The notes under the pieces were generated by a model that made no database searches, was not told the origin of the DNA, and saw nothing but the letters and a program-made list of their open reading frames with translations. A program made the translations under genes and the position numbers. Shown here in pieces: positions 1-6,535 of a stretch of 8,327 nt of DNA (position 1 is its first letter; every line of letters begins with the position of its first letter). Source of the stretch: JBKPCD01 sp046727175 (GTDB taxonomy: Bacteria; Acidobacteriota; Vicinamibacteria; Vicinamibacterales; 2-12-FULL-66-21); assembly GCA_046727175.1 (NCBI GenBank), contig JBKPCD010000091.1, positions 1 to 8,327 of the forward strand. The letters run 5' to 3'.

Positions 1-1132
1 ACTCGGAGGTGAGCGTCGTGCTTCCCTCGCGTGCGAGATCGGCGTAAGGATGATCGAACAACCCGGCGCGAAGCTTGAGACGCAGGACTCTTCGGACGGC
101 TTCGTCCACGGCCGCGAGAGGCAGCTTTCCCTCGTTCACAAGGCGGGGACCATTCGTCACAAACGATCGGCTGACCATTTCCATGTCCACACCGGCTGCC
201 AGCGCAAGACGTGCCGCATCTGCCTCGTCTGCCGCGATGCCGTGTTTGATCAGCTCGACGATGGACGTGTAGTCGGACACGACGAGGCCATCGAACTTCC
301 ACTCGTCGCGAAGAACCTTGGTGAGAGTGAACGCGTTGGCCGATGCCGGTACGCCATTCAGATCGTTGAACGCGCTCATGAACGTGCCGACGCCCGCATC
401 ACGCGCGGCCTTGAACGGCGGGAAGTACACGCTCCGCAGGGTTCGCTCGGATACGTCGACGCTGTTGTAGTCACGCCCCCCTTCGGCAGCGCCGTACGCG
501 ACCCAGTGCTTCGCGCAGGCGACCACTCTGTCGAGGCGGCTGAAATCGTCGCCCTGGAATCCGCGTACTCTGGCGCGAGCCATCGCGGCACCCAGGAACG
601 GATCTTCACCGGCGCCTTCCGCGATCCGTCCCCAACGCGCATCGCGCGCGATATCGACCATCGGCGCGAACGTCCACTGGACGCCGGCGGCTCTTGCCTC
701 CGCGGCGGCGATTGCGGCTGACCGCTCCGCCGCGGCCGGGTCCCAGCTGGCCGCTTCGCCGAGAGGAATCGGAAAGATCGTGCGGTAGCCATGAATCACG
801 TCGAAGGCGAAGATCAGCGGGATCTTCAGTCGCGACTGCTCGACCGCGATCGTCTGCAGCTCGTTGACGTTCTTCACGCCGCGGACGTTCAGCGTCGACC
901 CCAGGAGGCCCTTGCGCGCCAGGTCGACGTGCTCCGGACGATACGCCCCCTCAGCGGTGCCGTCGAGCTGCTGCAGCTGCCCGAACTTCTCGTCGAGCGT
1001 CATTCGCGAAAGGAGCGCATCGATGCGGCGCTCCTCGGTCATCTGCTGAAGTGGTGCGGCGCCCGTAAGCGTGACGACGCCAAGGACCGCGATCGCTCGC
1101 CACGTGCTGCAGAGACGACGTGAATTCTTCAC
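1..1132 (-). CDS. bglX: GH3 beta-glucosidase, BglX-like (N-terminal 377 residues, cut by the window edge)
   Basis: Family GH3 enzymes release terminal beta-linked glucose (or xylose) from oligosaccharides; BglX proteins act in the periplasm. The visible part starts with a signal peptide (basic RR at residues 5-6, hydrophobic stretch about 13-27). The GH3 TIM-barrel domain follows, with DVIHGYRTIFPIPL (111-124), GRIAEGAGEDPFL (168-180), KHWVAYGAAEGGRDYN (208-223) and the nucleophile motif VVSDYTS with Asp287 as the predicted catalytic nucleophile. The segment after it (ELIKHGIAAD) is also typical of BglX. The acid/base region and C-terminal domains lie outside the window; the family is usually about 750 residues. 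The GTG at 1132 is the only usual start after an in-frame TAG 15 bases upstream, and it places the signal peptide correctly, but no clear Shine-Dalgarno is seen. The gene lies downstream of the receptor on the same strand and may be cotranscribed. A beta-xylosidase specificity cannot be excluded. Confidence 0.93.
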   Translation of the reverse strand, partial: MKNSRRLCSTWRAIAVLGVVTLTGAAPLQQMTEERRIDALLSRMTLDEKFGQLQQLDGTAEGAYRPEHVDLARKGLLGSTLNVRGVKNVNELQTIAVEQSRLKIPLIFAFDVIHGYRTIFPIPLGEAASWDPAAAERSAAIAAAEARAAGVQWTFAPMVDIARDARWGRIAEGAGEDPFLGAAMARARVRGFQGDDFSRLDRVVACAKHWVAYGAAEGGRDYNSVDVSERTLRSVYFPPFKAARDAGVGTFMSAFNDLNGVPASANAFTLTKVLRDEWKFDGLVVSDYTSIVELIKHGIAADEADAARLALAAGVDMEMVSRSFVTNGPRLVNEGKLPLAAVDEAVRRVLRLKLRAGLFDHPYADLAREGSTTLTSE

Positions 1133-1149
1133 GGTGTGGGAGCCAGGCT

Positions 1150-1215
1150 AGAAGCTGGAAGTTAGAAGCGAGAGCGATTGATGGCTATCACTCTAGCTTC
1201 TGGATTCCAGCTTCT
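1150..1215. repeat. Imperfect inverted repeat (hairpin) between receptor and GH3 genes
   Basis: The arm 1150-1174 pairs with 1191-1215 over 25 positions with four mismatches (AGAAGCTGGAA...AGAAGC...AGAG on both arms). An inner TGAT/ATCA stem (1179-1182, 1187-1190) closes a GGCT loop. No T-run follows on either strand, so an intrinsic terminator is not well supported. A REP-like or RNA-processing hairpin in a possible receptor-GH3 transcript is more likely. It starts 8 bases beyond the ancestral-looking receptor stop (1224-1226). Confidence 0.6.
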
Positions 1216-3196
1216 GACTCGGTTCAGAACGTATACCGCAATCCGAACTGCAGGCGACGGCTGCTGTTGTCAACGTGCGTACACCCCACTGGAGGCGGAA
1301 TTTCTCATCCAGCCCCGCGTTGTAGAAGGTGCGGTCATAAGACCGCCCGTACCCGCCGAACAGGATGTGCCGGCCGCCGCCCGTCAGGTCGTACGACACC
1401 CCGACGCGCGGCTGCCACGCGCCGTAGAACGGCGGCCGGGCGTTCCCGTCAGTGAAGTATCGGTTCGGATCGACGAACGGCGCTGTTGCCGCTCGGACGT
1501 TGTCGGGCGTCACGTAATCGTTGTTCAGCATGTCGGACTCGTAGTCCCAGCGCAGGCCCGCGTTGAGCGTCACGCGCTTCGTCATCGTCCAGTCGTCCTG
1601 CGCGTACAGCCCGAGCTGGCGGTTGTTCGTACTGAGATCGGGATTGCCAACTCCGTACCCCGCCTCGAACGGAAACGCGAACTGCTCGTCTTGCCGGAAA
1701 CGAAACACCGGATTGCCGTTCAGGAGCTTCGTGACGTCGTACTTCAGGAAGCTGAAAACCACGCCGCTCTTGAATGTATGCGCGCCGTTCCAGTGCGCGA
1801 ACCGGGTGTAGTCGTCGCGCAGCGAGAGCCGCGTCTGGATGAAGTCCTGAGTCGTGTCGCGTCCGCCAATCCGCAGTACCGTTTGATAATCGAGGCCGAT
1901 GACATCCGGATTCTCCGGTTCGGGATTCCAGTTCGACCGCTGCCACGTGATCGTGGCTTCGTTCAGCGCATTGCCCTTGGGCGTGAGGTATCGGCCGACC
2001 ACCGAGTCGACTCGATTGCGGACGTTCTCCGCCGCCTCGAAGCTCGTCGTGTCACCGAAGCTGCGGATGTCCGTTTCATGTCGCGCGCTGTAGCTGAGAT
2101 CGAGCGACTGGCCGGGACGGGGCTGCGACGTCACCTTGCCGAAGAACAGCTTTTCGCGGAACGGACTGGTGAAGGTGCCTTCATACGGCCGAAGCATTTG
2201 GGCAAGGCTCTCGGGGATGGGCGTGCTGCCGAGGAACACCCGACTCGCCCGGTCCTGACGGTTCTCCTCGTAGGACGCGAACATCTGCGCGCGGTCCTTG
2301 ATGATGGGTCCGCCAATCGAGACGCCCGGCTGGAAACGGTCGTAGGTAGGCTTGGGGTCGCCGCGCAATTTGGCGAAGTACTCCTTCTCGACGAGATTCT
2401 TGTTCTGGTAAAAGAGGAAGCCTTCGCCCGACCAGCGATTGCCGCCGCTTTTTGTGACCGCCGTGATCACGAGACTCGACGCTTTCTCGTGCTCCGCCTT
2501 GTAGTTCTGCGTCAGCACCTGGAACTCCTGCACCGCGGTCTGCGGGAACGGTGACCCGCGGCTCGAGTCCTGCCCGACTACCCCGCCATCGAGGACGTCG
2601 TTCTTGTAGCTGACGCCGTCGATGAAGACGTTGATCTGCGTCGCGTCCAGTCCACCACCGGTGACCTGCTTGCGGGTCTCGTTGTCGGAGACGCGTGCAC
2701 CCGGCGCGAGCGCGGCGAAGTTGAGGAAGTTCCGCTGGTTCTGCGGTAGATACCGCACCTGCTCGGTCGTGACGTTCGTGGAGATCTCGGACGTCCGCGT
2801 CTCAATCAATCGCGACGAGCCGACGACTTCGACCGCCTCGGTGTAGATAACGTCGGGGCCGATCTTGAAATTGGCACTCACGGTTTGACCGACGAGGACC
2901 TGAACGGTCTTGGCCTGCGGCTTGTACTGCGGCATGACGACCGTGATCTCGTAGGTCGCGGGCCGCAAGCCCGACAGGTTGAAGGCTCCTTGCGCGTCGC
3001 TGACGGCTTCGTAGGTGAATCCCGTCTGCGTGTCCTTCGCGGTGATCGTGGCGCCGGGAAGCGGGCCCGTGTCGTCCGTGATAGTGCCCTGGATCGCCGC
3101 GCTCGTGCCTTGCGCCGAGATCGGGGACGGGACGGCGGCGGCGAGGACGAGGAGTATCAGCCATGTGCCGCATCGCTGAATTGCCCGACTGTTCAT
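1193..3196 (-). CDS. TonB-dependent receptor, Oar-like, with CarboxypepD_reg domain; barrel truncated by internal deletion
   Basis: Outer-membrane receptor of the TonB family, probably importing oligosaccharides or other large substrates with TonB-ExbBD energy. Residues 1-29 are a signal peptide (cleavage likely after PISA). Residues 30-115 form a carboxypeptidase-regulatory-like beta-sandwich (AIQGTITDDTGPLPGATITA, then GAFNLSGLRPATYEITV). Residues 120-255 look like the plug (LPQNQRNFLNFAALAPGARV, INVFIDGV, VITAVTKSGGNRWSGEG). The barrel starts near 260 (PIIKDRAQMFASYEENRQ, LGLYAQDDWTMTKRVTLNAG). The protein is 667 residues, whereas Oar-like receptors are commonly near 1000. The last residues, after LQWGVRT, are not barrel-like and end in KLESRS inside the downstream hairpin. 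A proper terminal strand is present in another frame (see 1224-1274), so this is probably a deleted, non-functional gene. The ATG at 3196 has an AGGAGG seven bases upstream. The name is secure; function is doubtful. Confidence 0.88.
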   Translation of the reverse strand: MNSRAIQRCGTWLILLVLAAAVPSPISAQGTSAAIQGTITDDTGPLPGATITAKDTQTGFTYEAVSDAQGAFNLSGLRPATYEITVVMPQYKPQAKTVQVLVGQTVSANFKIGPDVIYTEAVEVVGSSRLIETRTSEISTNVTTEQVRYLPQNQRNFLNFAALAPGARVSDNETRKQVTGGGLDATQINVFIDGVSYKNDVLDGGVVGQDSSRGSPFPQTAVQEFQVLTQNYKAEHEKASSLVITAVTKSGGNRWSGEGFLFYQNKNLVEKEYFAKLRGDPKPTYDRFQPGVSIGGPIIKDRAQMFASYEENRQDRASRVFLGSTPIPESLAQMLRPYEGTFTSPFREKLFFGKVTSQPRPGQSLDLSYSARHETDIRSFGDTTSFEAAENVRNRVDSVVGRYLTPKGNALNEATITWQRSNWNPEPENPDVIGLDYQTVLRIGGRDTTQDFIQTRLSLRDDYTRFAHWNGAHTFKSGVVFSFLKYDVTKLLNGNPVFRFRQDEQFAFPFEAGYGVGNPDLSTNNRQLGLYAQDDWTMTKRVTLNAGLRWDYESDMLNNDYVTPDNVRAATAPFVDPNRYFTDGNARPPFYGAWQPRVGVSYDLTGGGRHILFGGYGRSYDRTFYNAGLDEKFRLQWGVRTLTTAAVACSSDCGIRSEPSQKLESRS
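1224..1274 (-). pseudogene. Frame-displaced C-terminal beta-strand of the TonB-dependent receptor
   Basis: Read one base out of the main receptor frame, this stretch gives VDNSSRRLQFGLRYTF followed by TGA at 1224-1226. Alternating residues and a terminal aromatic phenylalanine are the hallmark of the last strand of outer-membrane beta-barrels, recognised by the BAM complex. The main frame reads the same DNA as an unconvincing cysteine-containing tail (AVACSSDCGIRS). The simplest explanation is that roughly 300 codons between about 1268 and 1280 were deleted with a frame change. The size is inferred only from the usual family length. Confidence 0.7.
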
Positions 3197-3203
3197 CGGA
3201 TGC

Positions 3204-3209
3204 CTCCTC
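3204..3209 (-). promoter_or_regulatory. Ribosome binding site of the TonB-dependent receptor
   Basis: AGGAGG on the minus strand, seven bases before the ATG at 3196. It is a near-perfect Shine-Dalgarno and much the strongest in the window; it fixes the receptor start. Confidence 0.85.
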
Positions 3210-3220
3210 TATCAGTTACT

Positions 3221-3230
3221 CAAACGTTTT
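3221..3230. promoter_or_regulatory. Candidate LacI-family operator
   Basis: A perfect AAACGTTT palindrome (3222-3229) with a central CG, the core seen in LacI/GalR-family operators such as the PurR site. It sits 25 bases before the receptor ATG and downstream of the candidate promoter, where a bound repressor would block transcription. A related half-site, TGCTAAACG, lies exactly 16 bases upstream of the TGCTAAAACG that contains the palindrome (minus strand 3250 and 3234). The adjacent divergent LacI regulator is the natural candidate to bind here. The site is read by eye from the palindrome and position only. Confidence 0.5.
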
Positions 3231-3241
3231 AGCAGCCGTAC

Positions 3242-3271
3242 CGTTTAGCACCAACAAAACCGATGCGTCAA
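3242..3271 (-). promoter_or_regulatory. Possible sigma70-type promoter of the receptor gene
   Basis: TTGACG (3271-3266, minus strand) matches five of six bases of the -35 consensus. With an 18-base spacer the -10 would be TAAACG (3247-3242), a weak match. The position, about 45 bases before the receptor start and just upstream of the LacI-like palindrome, is sensible. The -10 is poor, so this is tentative. Confidence 0.35.
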
Positions 3272-3280
3272 GCTAATCCT

Positions 3281-3496
3281 GAGACGCGGATTTCGCGGAG
3301 GTGTGTGGATAGTTCAAACGAGACGCGGGTTTTCGCGGAGGTGTGCGGATAGTTCAAACGAGACGCGGATTTCGCGGAAGTGTGTGGATAGTTCGAACGA
3401 GACGCGGATTTCGCGGAGGTGTGTGGATAGTTCAAACGAGACGCGGATTTCGCGGAGGTGTGCGGATAGTTCAAACGAGACGCGGATTTCGCGGAT
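3281..3496. repeat. 39-bp direct tandem repeat array (five full copies plus a partial sixth)
   Basis: Units begin with GAGACGCGGATTTCGCGGA at 3281, 3320, 3360, 3399, 3438 and 3477. Each continues with a GTGTGTGGATAGTTCAAAC-like half. Periods are 39 bases, except the second unit, which has one extra T (40). Copies differ at only a few positions (T/C in TGTGTGG versus TGTGCGG, GTTCGAAC in unit three), so expansion looks recent. There are no unique spacers, so it is not a CRISPR. The period is a multiple of three, so frames stay open through it and encode 13-residue repeats, but no plausible gene start is seen. Confidence 0.92.
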
Positions 3497-3720
3497 GGCG
3501 CGGATTTCAAAACCCTCAACGAGACGCGGATGCTCGCGGATTAACGCAGATAAGACATCTTATGGTTCATCCCCGCTCATCCGTGGAAATTCGCGTCTCG
3601 TTGTTGCTGGTTCATCCGCGTCCATCCGCGCAGATCCGCGTCTCGTCGATGCTGACGTTTATCCGCGAAAAATCCGCGTCTCGAGGAGCCCTGACGGTGG
3701 ATCCGCGAAAATCCGCGCGT
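3497..3720. repeat. Degenerate CGCGGAT/ATCCGCG repeat cluster with inverted second half
   Basis: The GAGACGCGGAT motif of the 39-bp array recurs once more at 3521. After a small palindrome, TAAGA-CA-TCTTA (3551-3562), the same core appears in reverse orientation: TTCGCGTCTCG at 3590-3600, and ATCCGCGTCTCG at 3634-3645 and 3672-3683. ATCCGCG also occurs at 3614, 3624, 3661, 3701 and 3711. Together with the array this makes a large imperfect inverted repeat that could form a cruciform or long hairpin. Repeats built from CGCGGAT cores are, from general knowledge, dispersed in many bacterial genomes. No gene is seen here. Confidence 0.75.
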
Positions 3721-3740
3721 CTGTGCCACACTTACGGCCG

Positions 3741-4940
3741 ATGCCCCGCAGTAGACGACCGCCGGATCCGCGCGTCGGGCAGCGTACCACGCTGCGAACG
3801 CTGGCGGATCACCTCGGCCTGTCGCCCGCGTCTATCTCGCTCGTGCTGAACCGCGCCCCTGGCGCGCGCGCGATCCCGCGCGTGACCCAGGACCGCATCC
3901 TCGACGCGGCGCGCCAGTTCCATTACCGCCCGAACGATCTCGCGCGATCGCTGAGACGACGACGAAGCTTTACGATCGGCGTGATGGTGCCGGAAATCAG
4001 CGAAGGGTATGCGTCGCTGGTCATGAGCGGAATCGAGGATTGCCTGCTGCAGGAAGGCTATCTGTACTTCATTACCAGCCATCGCCATCGCGACGACCTC
4101 GTCGACGAGTACCCGAAGCTGATGCTCGAGCGATCCGTGGATGGCATCATCGCTGTCGACACGCCCTGCCGGCGCGCGCTTTCCGTCCCGGTCGTTTCGG
4201 TGTCCGGTCACTCGCGCACGCCCGGCGTGACGAACATCACCCTCGACCACGACCACGCGGCCCGCGTCGCGCTCACGCACCTTCACGAACTCGGGCATCG
4301 ACGGATTGCCGTGATTCGAGGGCAGCCGTTCAGCTCGGACTCGCACGTGCGGTGGAATGCGATCCGGAAAGTCGCCGGTGCGCTTGGCATCGAGGTCGAT
4401 TCGCGCCTCACCGTTCAACTCGACGGCGACAGCCCGTTGCCCGAAGTCGGGCAGGTGGCGACGCGCAAGCTGCTGGCCGCTCGTCGCCCTTTCACGGCGC
4501 TCTTCGCGTTCAACGATATTTCCGCCATCGGCGCGATCAGCGCGCTTCGAGAGGCTGGCCTGCGCGTGCCGCAGGATGTCTCCGTCATCGGCTTCGACGA
4601 TATTCAAAGCGCGGCGTACCAGAATCCGGGGCTGACGACCGTTCGACAGCCGCTGCGGGAAATGGGAGAGCTCGCGGCGCGCACCCTCGTCTCGCGCATC
4701 GAAGCGGGAGGCCGTCAGGCGGCGCCGCGATTGGTTCGGGTCCAACCTCGGCTCATCGTCCGCGGCACGTCGGCGCCGGTCGGACCTGAAGTGGCAGAAG
4801 CATCCGCGGCCAATCGGGCGTCCGCATCTCAACCCACCAGGGCGCCTGCCGGGCGTCGGAGACTGAGGCCCGAGACGCGCAGATACTCTTCAGGACACGG
4901 CAGGCGACCTCCGCACCAGCGCGTACGAAAGGCGCCGTGA
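3741..4940 (+). CDS. LacI/GalR-family transcriptional regulator with C-terminal extension
   Basis: Sugar-responsive DNA-binding repressor or activator of 399 residues. The N-terminal helix-turn-helix is at about 17-37 (TLRTLADHLGLSPASISLVL), followed by helix 3 and the hinge region to about 73 (RILDAARQFHYRPNDLARSL). The periplasmic-binding-protein-like effector domain starts at 77 (FTIGVMVPEI). It contains DGIIAVD (134-140), LGHRRIAVIRG (184-194), TALFAFNDISAIGA (252-265) and VPQDVSVIGFDDI (277-289). The family normally ends near RLIVRGTSAP (337-346); here about 53 Arg/Pro/Ala-rich residues follow and run into the next gene. The frame is open back through the repeats to about 3303, but ATG 3741 gives the standard spacing to the HTH; GTG 3723 is an alternative. 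No clear ribosome binding site is seen. An ATCCGCG repeat core (3766) lies inside the first codons. Overlap with the transporter suggests it controls sugar uptake. Confidence 0.93.
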   Translation: MPRSRRPPDPRVGQRTTLRTLADHLGLSPASISLVLNRAPGARAIPRVTQDRILDAARQFHYRPNDLARSLRRRRSFTIGVMVPEISEGYASLVMSGIEDCLLQEGYLYFITSHRHRDDLVDEYPKLMLERSVDGIIAVDTPCRRALSVPVVSVSGHSRTPGVTNITLDHDHAARVALTHLHELGHRRIAVIRGQPFSSDSHVRWNAIRKVAGALGIEVDSRLTVQLDGDSPLPEVGQVATRKLLAARRPFTALFAFNDISAIGAISALREAGLRVPQDVSVIGFDDIQSAAYQNPGLTTVRQPLREMGELAARTLVSRIEAGGRQAAPRLVRVQPRLIVRGTSAPVGPEVAEASAANRASASQPTRAPAGRRRLRPETRRYSSGHGRRPPHQRVRKAP

Positions 4941-6223
4941 CGCGCCCGGCCGACACGCAATCCACCCCTCCGACTCGGGTGCACGGCCGCTCGCTCAGGG
5001 CAGGCCTGCTCCTGATGCTCGGATTCGTCGTGACCGGAATGGTCACGACGGTGCTTGGACCAGTGCTGCCGTGGCTGGCGGCCCGATGGGCCTTGTCGGA
5101 TGCCGCGGCAGGCGCGCTGTTCACGCTGCAGTTCGTGTGCGGGCTGATCGGGGGCAGCGCGTCGGGTCAGCTCGTGGAGCGCATCGGCGATACGCGCACG
5201 CTCGCCGCCGGATTTGCGGTGATGAGCGCGGGAACGCTGGTGCTCGCGATCGGCGATTACCTGAGCGGCGTCGCGGGAATCTGCGCAGCCGGAATCGGCA
5301 TGGGGTTCGTCATCCCTACGACGAATCTGCTCGTCGCGAAACTGCAGCCCGAGCGTGCGGCGTCGGCGCTGAGCGCGGTGAACCTTGCGTGGGGCGCCGG
5401 CGCGGCGATTTGGCCGCTCATCGTCGCCGCGGCGACGCGCGTGAGAGGATCGTCGTGGGCGCTGGCGGGCCTGGCCGTCCTCAATCTCGTGGTCGGATCG
5501 ATCGTCATTCGAGTTCCCGCGCTTGGAACGGCGCCGCGCGATCCGGCCCAGGACAAGCCCCTCGATTCCACTCGGGACAGGCCCCTCGACCCCGAGCGGA
5601 ACAGGCCCGTTGACTCGACTCTCGGCAGACCCGCAAGTGGGATCCTGCACACTCGTGAAGCACGAGCAGCGCACGTGGCACTGTTCGGAGTCTTGCTCTT
5701 TCTTTACACGGGCATCGAGACCGCCTTCGGCGGGTGGCTGCCGGAGCAGGCGCGTCGATCGATGGCCAATGCGCCGCCGATGCAATGGTCGCTTGCGGCG
5801 ACGTCATTCTGGAGCGGCTTGACAGGCGGTCGCGCGCTGTTTGCGTTCAGCCTGCAACGTCGCCTCGAGGACCGCGTCGCGATTGCGGGGCTCGTTGTTG
5901 CCGCGTGCAGTCTCGTGCTGCTGCTTCGCGCCCGAAGCGTGATTTCCGTTACGGCTGCGGCGTTCGCTGGCGGTCTGGGTCTTGCGCCCGTGTTTCCGGT
6001 GACCGTTGCTGCGCTCTCCCGCCGCGTTCGTGCCGGCGTGGGCGGGCCGATGATCGCTCTGGGCAGTCTTGGAGGGGCCACGGTGCCTTGGGTGGTTGGG
6101 GCAGTGTCGGGCTACTCGGGTTCACTCACATCCGGCCTCGCCACGTTGCTCGCGATCACGGCGCTGCTCATTGCCTTGCACGTTGTGCGCGTGTCTGTTC
6201 AGAGATCGAGCGATGCTTCTTAA
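4937..6223 (+). CDS. MFS sugar transporter, FucP-like
   Basis: Inner-membrane secondary transporter of 428 residues, the usual MFS size. Twelve hydrophobic segments can be placed at about 22-44, 57-75, 87-106, 111-132, 145-166, 173-193, 246-264, 285-303, 314-331, 335-357, 370-391 and 397-417. The loop after segment two (GQLVERIGDTRTL, 77-89) resembles MFS motif A. GMGFVIPTTNLLVA (121-134) and SALSAVNLAWGAGAAIWP (143-160) resemble sugar-proton symporters of the fucose/glucose permease group. The substrate is not readable; rhamnose or a pectin-derived sugar is a guess from the neighbours. The central cytoplasmic loop contains an in-frame 8-residue repeat (205-232). The GTG start overlaps the regulator stop (GTGA), implying one transcript and translational coupling. 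Confidence 0.88.
   Translation: MTRPADTQSTPPTRVHGRSLRAGLLLMLGFVVTGMVTTVLGPVLPWLAARWALSDAAAGALFTLQFVCGLIGGSASGQLVERIGDTRTLAAGFAVMSAGTLVLAIGDYLSGVAGICAAGIGMGFVIPTTNLLVAKLQPERAASALSAVNLAWGAGAAIWPLIVAAATRVRGSSWALAGLAVLNLVVGSIVIRVPALGTAPRDPAQDKPLDSTRDRPLDPERNRPVDSTLGRPASGILHTREARAAHVALFGVLLFLYTGIETAFGGWLPEQARRSMANAPPMQWSLAATSFWSGLTGGRALFAFSLQRRLEDRVAIAGLVVAACSLVLLLRARSVISVTAAAFAGGLGLAPVFPVTVAALSRRVRAGVGGPMIALGSLGGATVPWVVGAVSGYSGSLTSGLATLLAITALLIALHVVRVSVQRSSDAS
5550..5633 (+). repeat. 24-bp tandem repeat inside the MFS gene
   Basis: Three units at 5550-5573, 5574-5597 and 5598-5621, plus a half unit to 5633. The consensus is near GGACAGGCCCCTCGACTC with variable flanks. They encode DKPLDSTR, DRPLDPER, NRPVDSTL and GRP between transmembrane segments six and seven. 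Repeats of this TCGACTCCGCTCGGGACAGG type are, from general knowledge, dispersed in many environmental bacterial genomes. This looks like one that entered the coding sequence without breaking the frame. Confidence 0.85.
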
Positions 6224-6230
6224 GGCTAAT

Positions 6231-6294
6231 TCCGCTGTGGGGTGCGGTCTTTAGACCGCGCCGCGTCGGCGGGGCTTGAAAGCCCGCGCTACAG
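6231..6294. repeat. REP-like doublet, copy 1 (64 bp)
   Basis: Begins TCCGCTGTGGGG and ends GCGCTACAG. It holds two hairpins: GCGGTCT-TT-AGACCGC (6244-6259) and GGGCTT-GA-AAGCCC (6272-6285). It has the same length, order and end sequences as the copy at 8135-8198. It lies just after the MFS stop. No T-run follows, so a REP/BIME-type dispersed element is a better reading than a terminator, though it may still affect the 3' end of the transcript. Confidence 0.8.
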
Positions 6295-6535
6295 GCACGG
6301 TTCGGCATGCAAGATGTAGCGGGGGTCTTCATTCAGACCGCGCGTCTCTCGAACCGCGAGCCCGACGATCGTTCTCTAGGACAAAACCAAAACCGGATGC
6401 CGCAGGCGCAGTGTTCTGCGCAGGTGCTGACTGTAAGGACGGGACTTCGCTGGCGGGGTTTCGCACTCCAGAACGCTTCGATACACGCCTGAAAACTGTC
6501 GCGGCGGACATTCGTCCCGCGCGATCATCCGCAGC
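6295..6535. other. Intergenic leader of rhamnose mutarotase; no gene seen
   Basis: This stretch holds a degenerate REP-like half element at 6315-6342 (TGTAGC, then GGTCT and AGACC arms at 6324-6328 and 6335-6339). It also has a compact hairpin, GCGCAG-TGTT-CTGCGC, at 6406-6421, with no T-run. No convincing promoter, ribosome binding site or small gene was found. Confidence 0.5.

Noticed and set aside
50..792. Reading frames on either strand over the left edge
   Set aside because: The minus-strand frame running off the edge encodes GH3 motifs throughout, so these overlapping frames are shadows.
1178..2554. Long plus-strand reading frame of 458 codons
   Set aside because: It is antisense to the receptor gene, whose protein sequence is clearly recognisable. 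The plus-strand product is rich in Arg/Val/Ala with no domain seen.
3281..3496. CRISPR array
   Set aside because: The 39-bp units are contiguous, with no unique spacers; both halves of each unit repeat.
3303..3740. LacI start at 3303, giving a 545-residue protein
   Set aside because: The added sequence is only translated repeat. ATG 3741 gives normal family spacing to the helix-turn-helix.
3732..4832. Minus-strand reading frame of 366 codons opposite the LacI gene
   Set aside because: It is an antisense shadow of a well-recognised regulator in GC-rich DNA, with low-complexity Arg-rich product.
6231..6294. Intrinsic terminator of the MFS gene
   Set aside because: The hairpins are good but lack a T-run, and the element recurs at 8135-8198 in front of a gene, so a dispersed repeat fits better.
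6406..6421. Hairpin upstream of rhaM as a terminator or riboswitch
   Set aside because: The 6-base stem with a TGTT loop has no following T-run and no recognisable riboswitch core.
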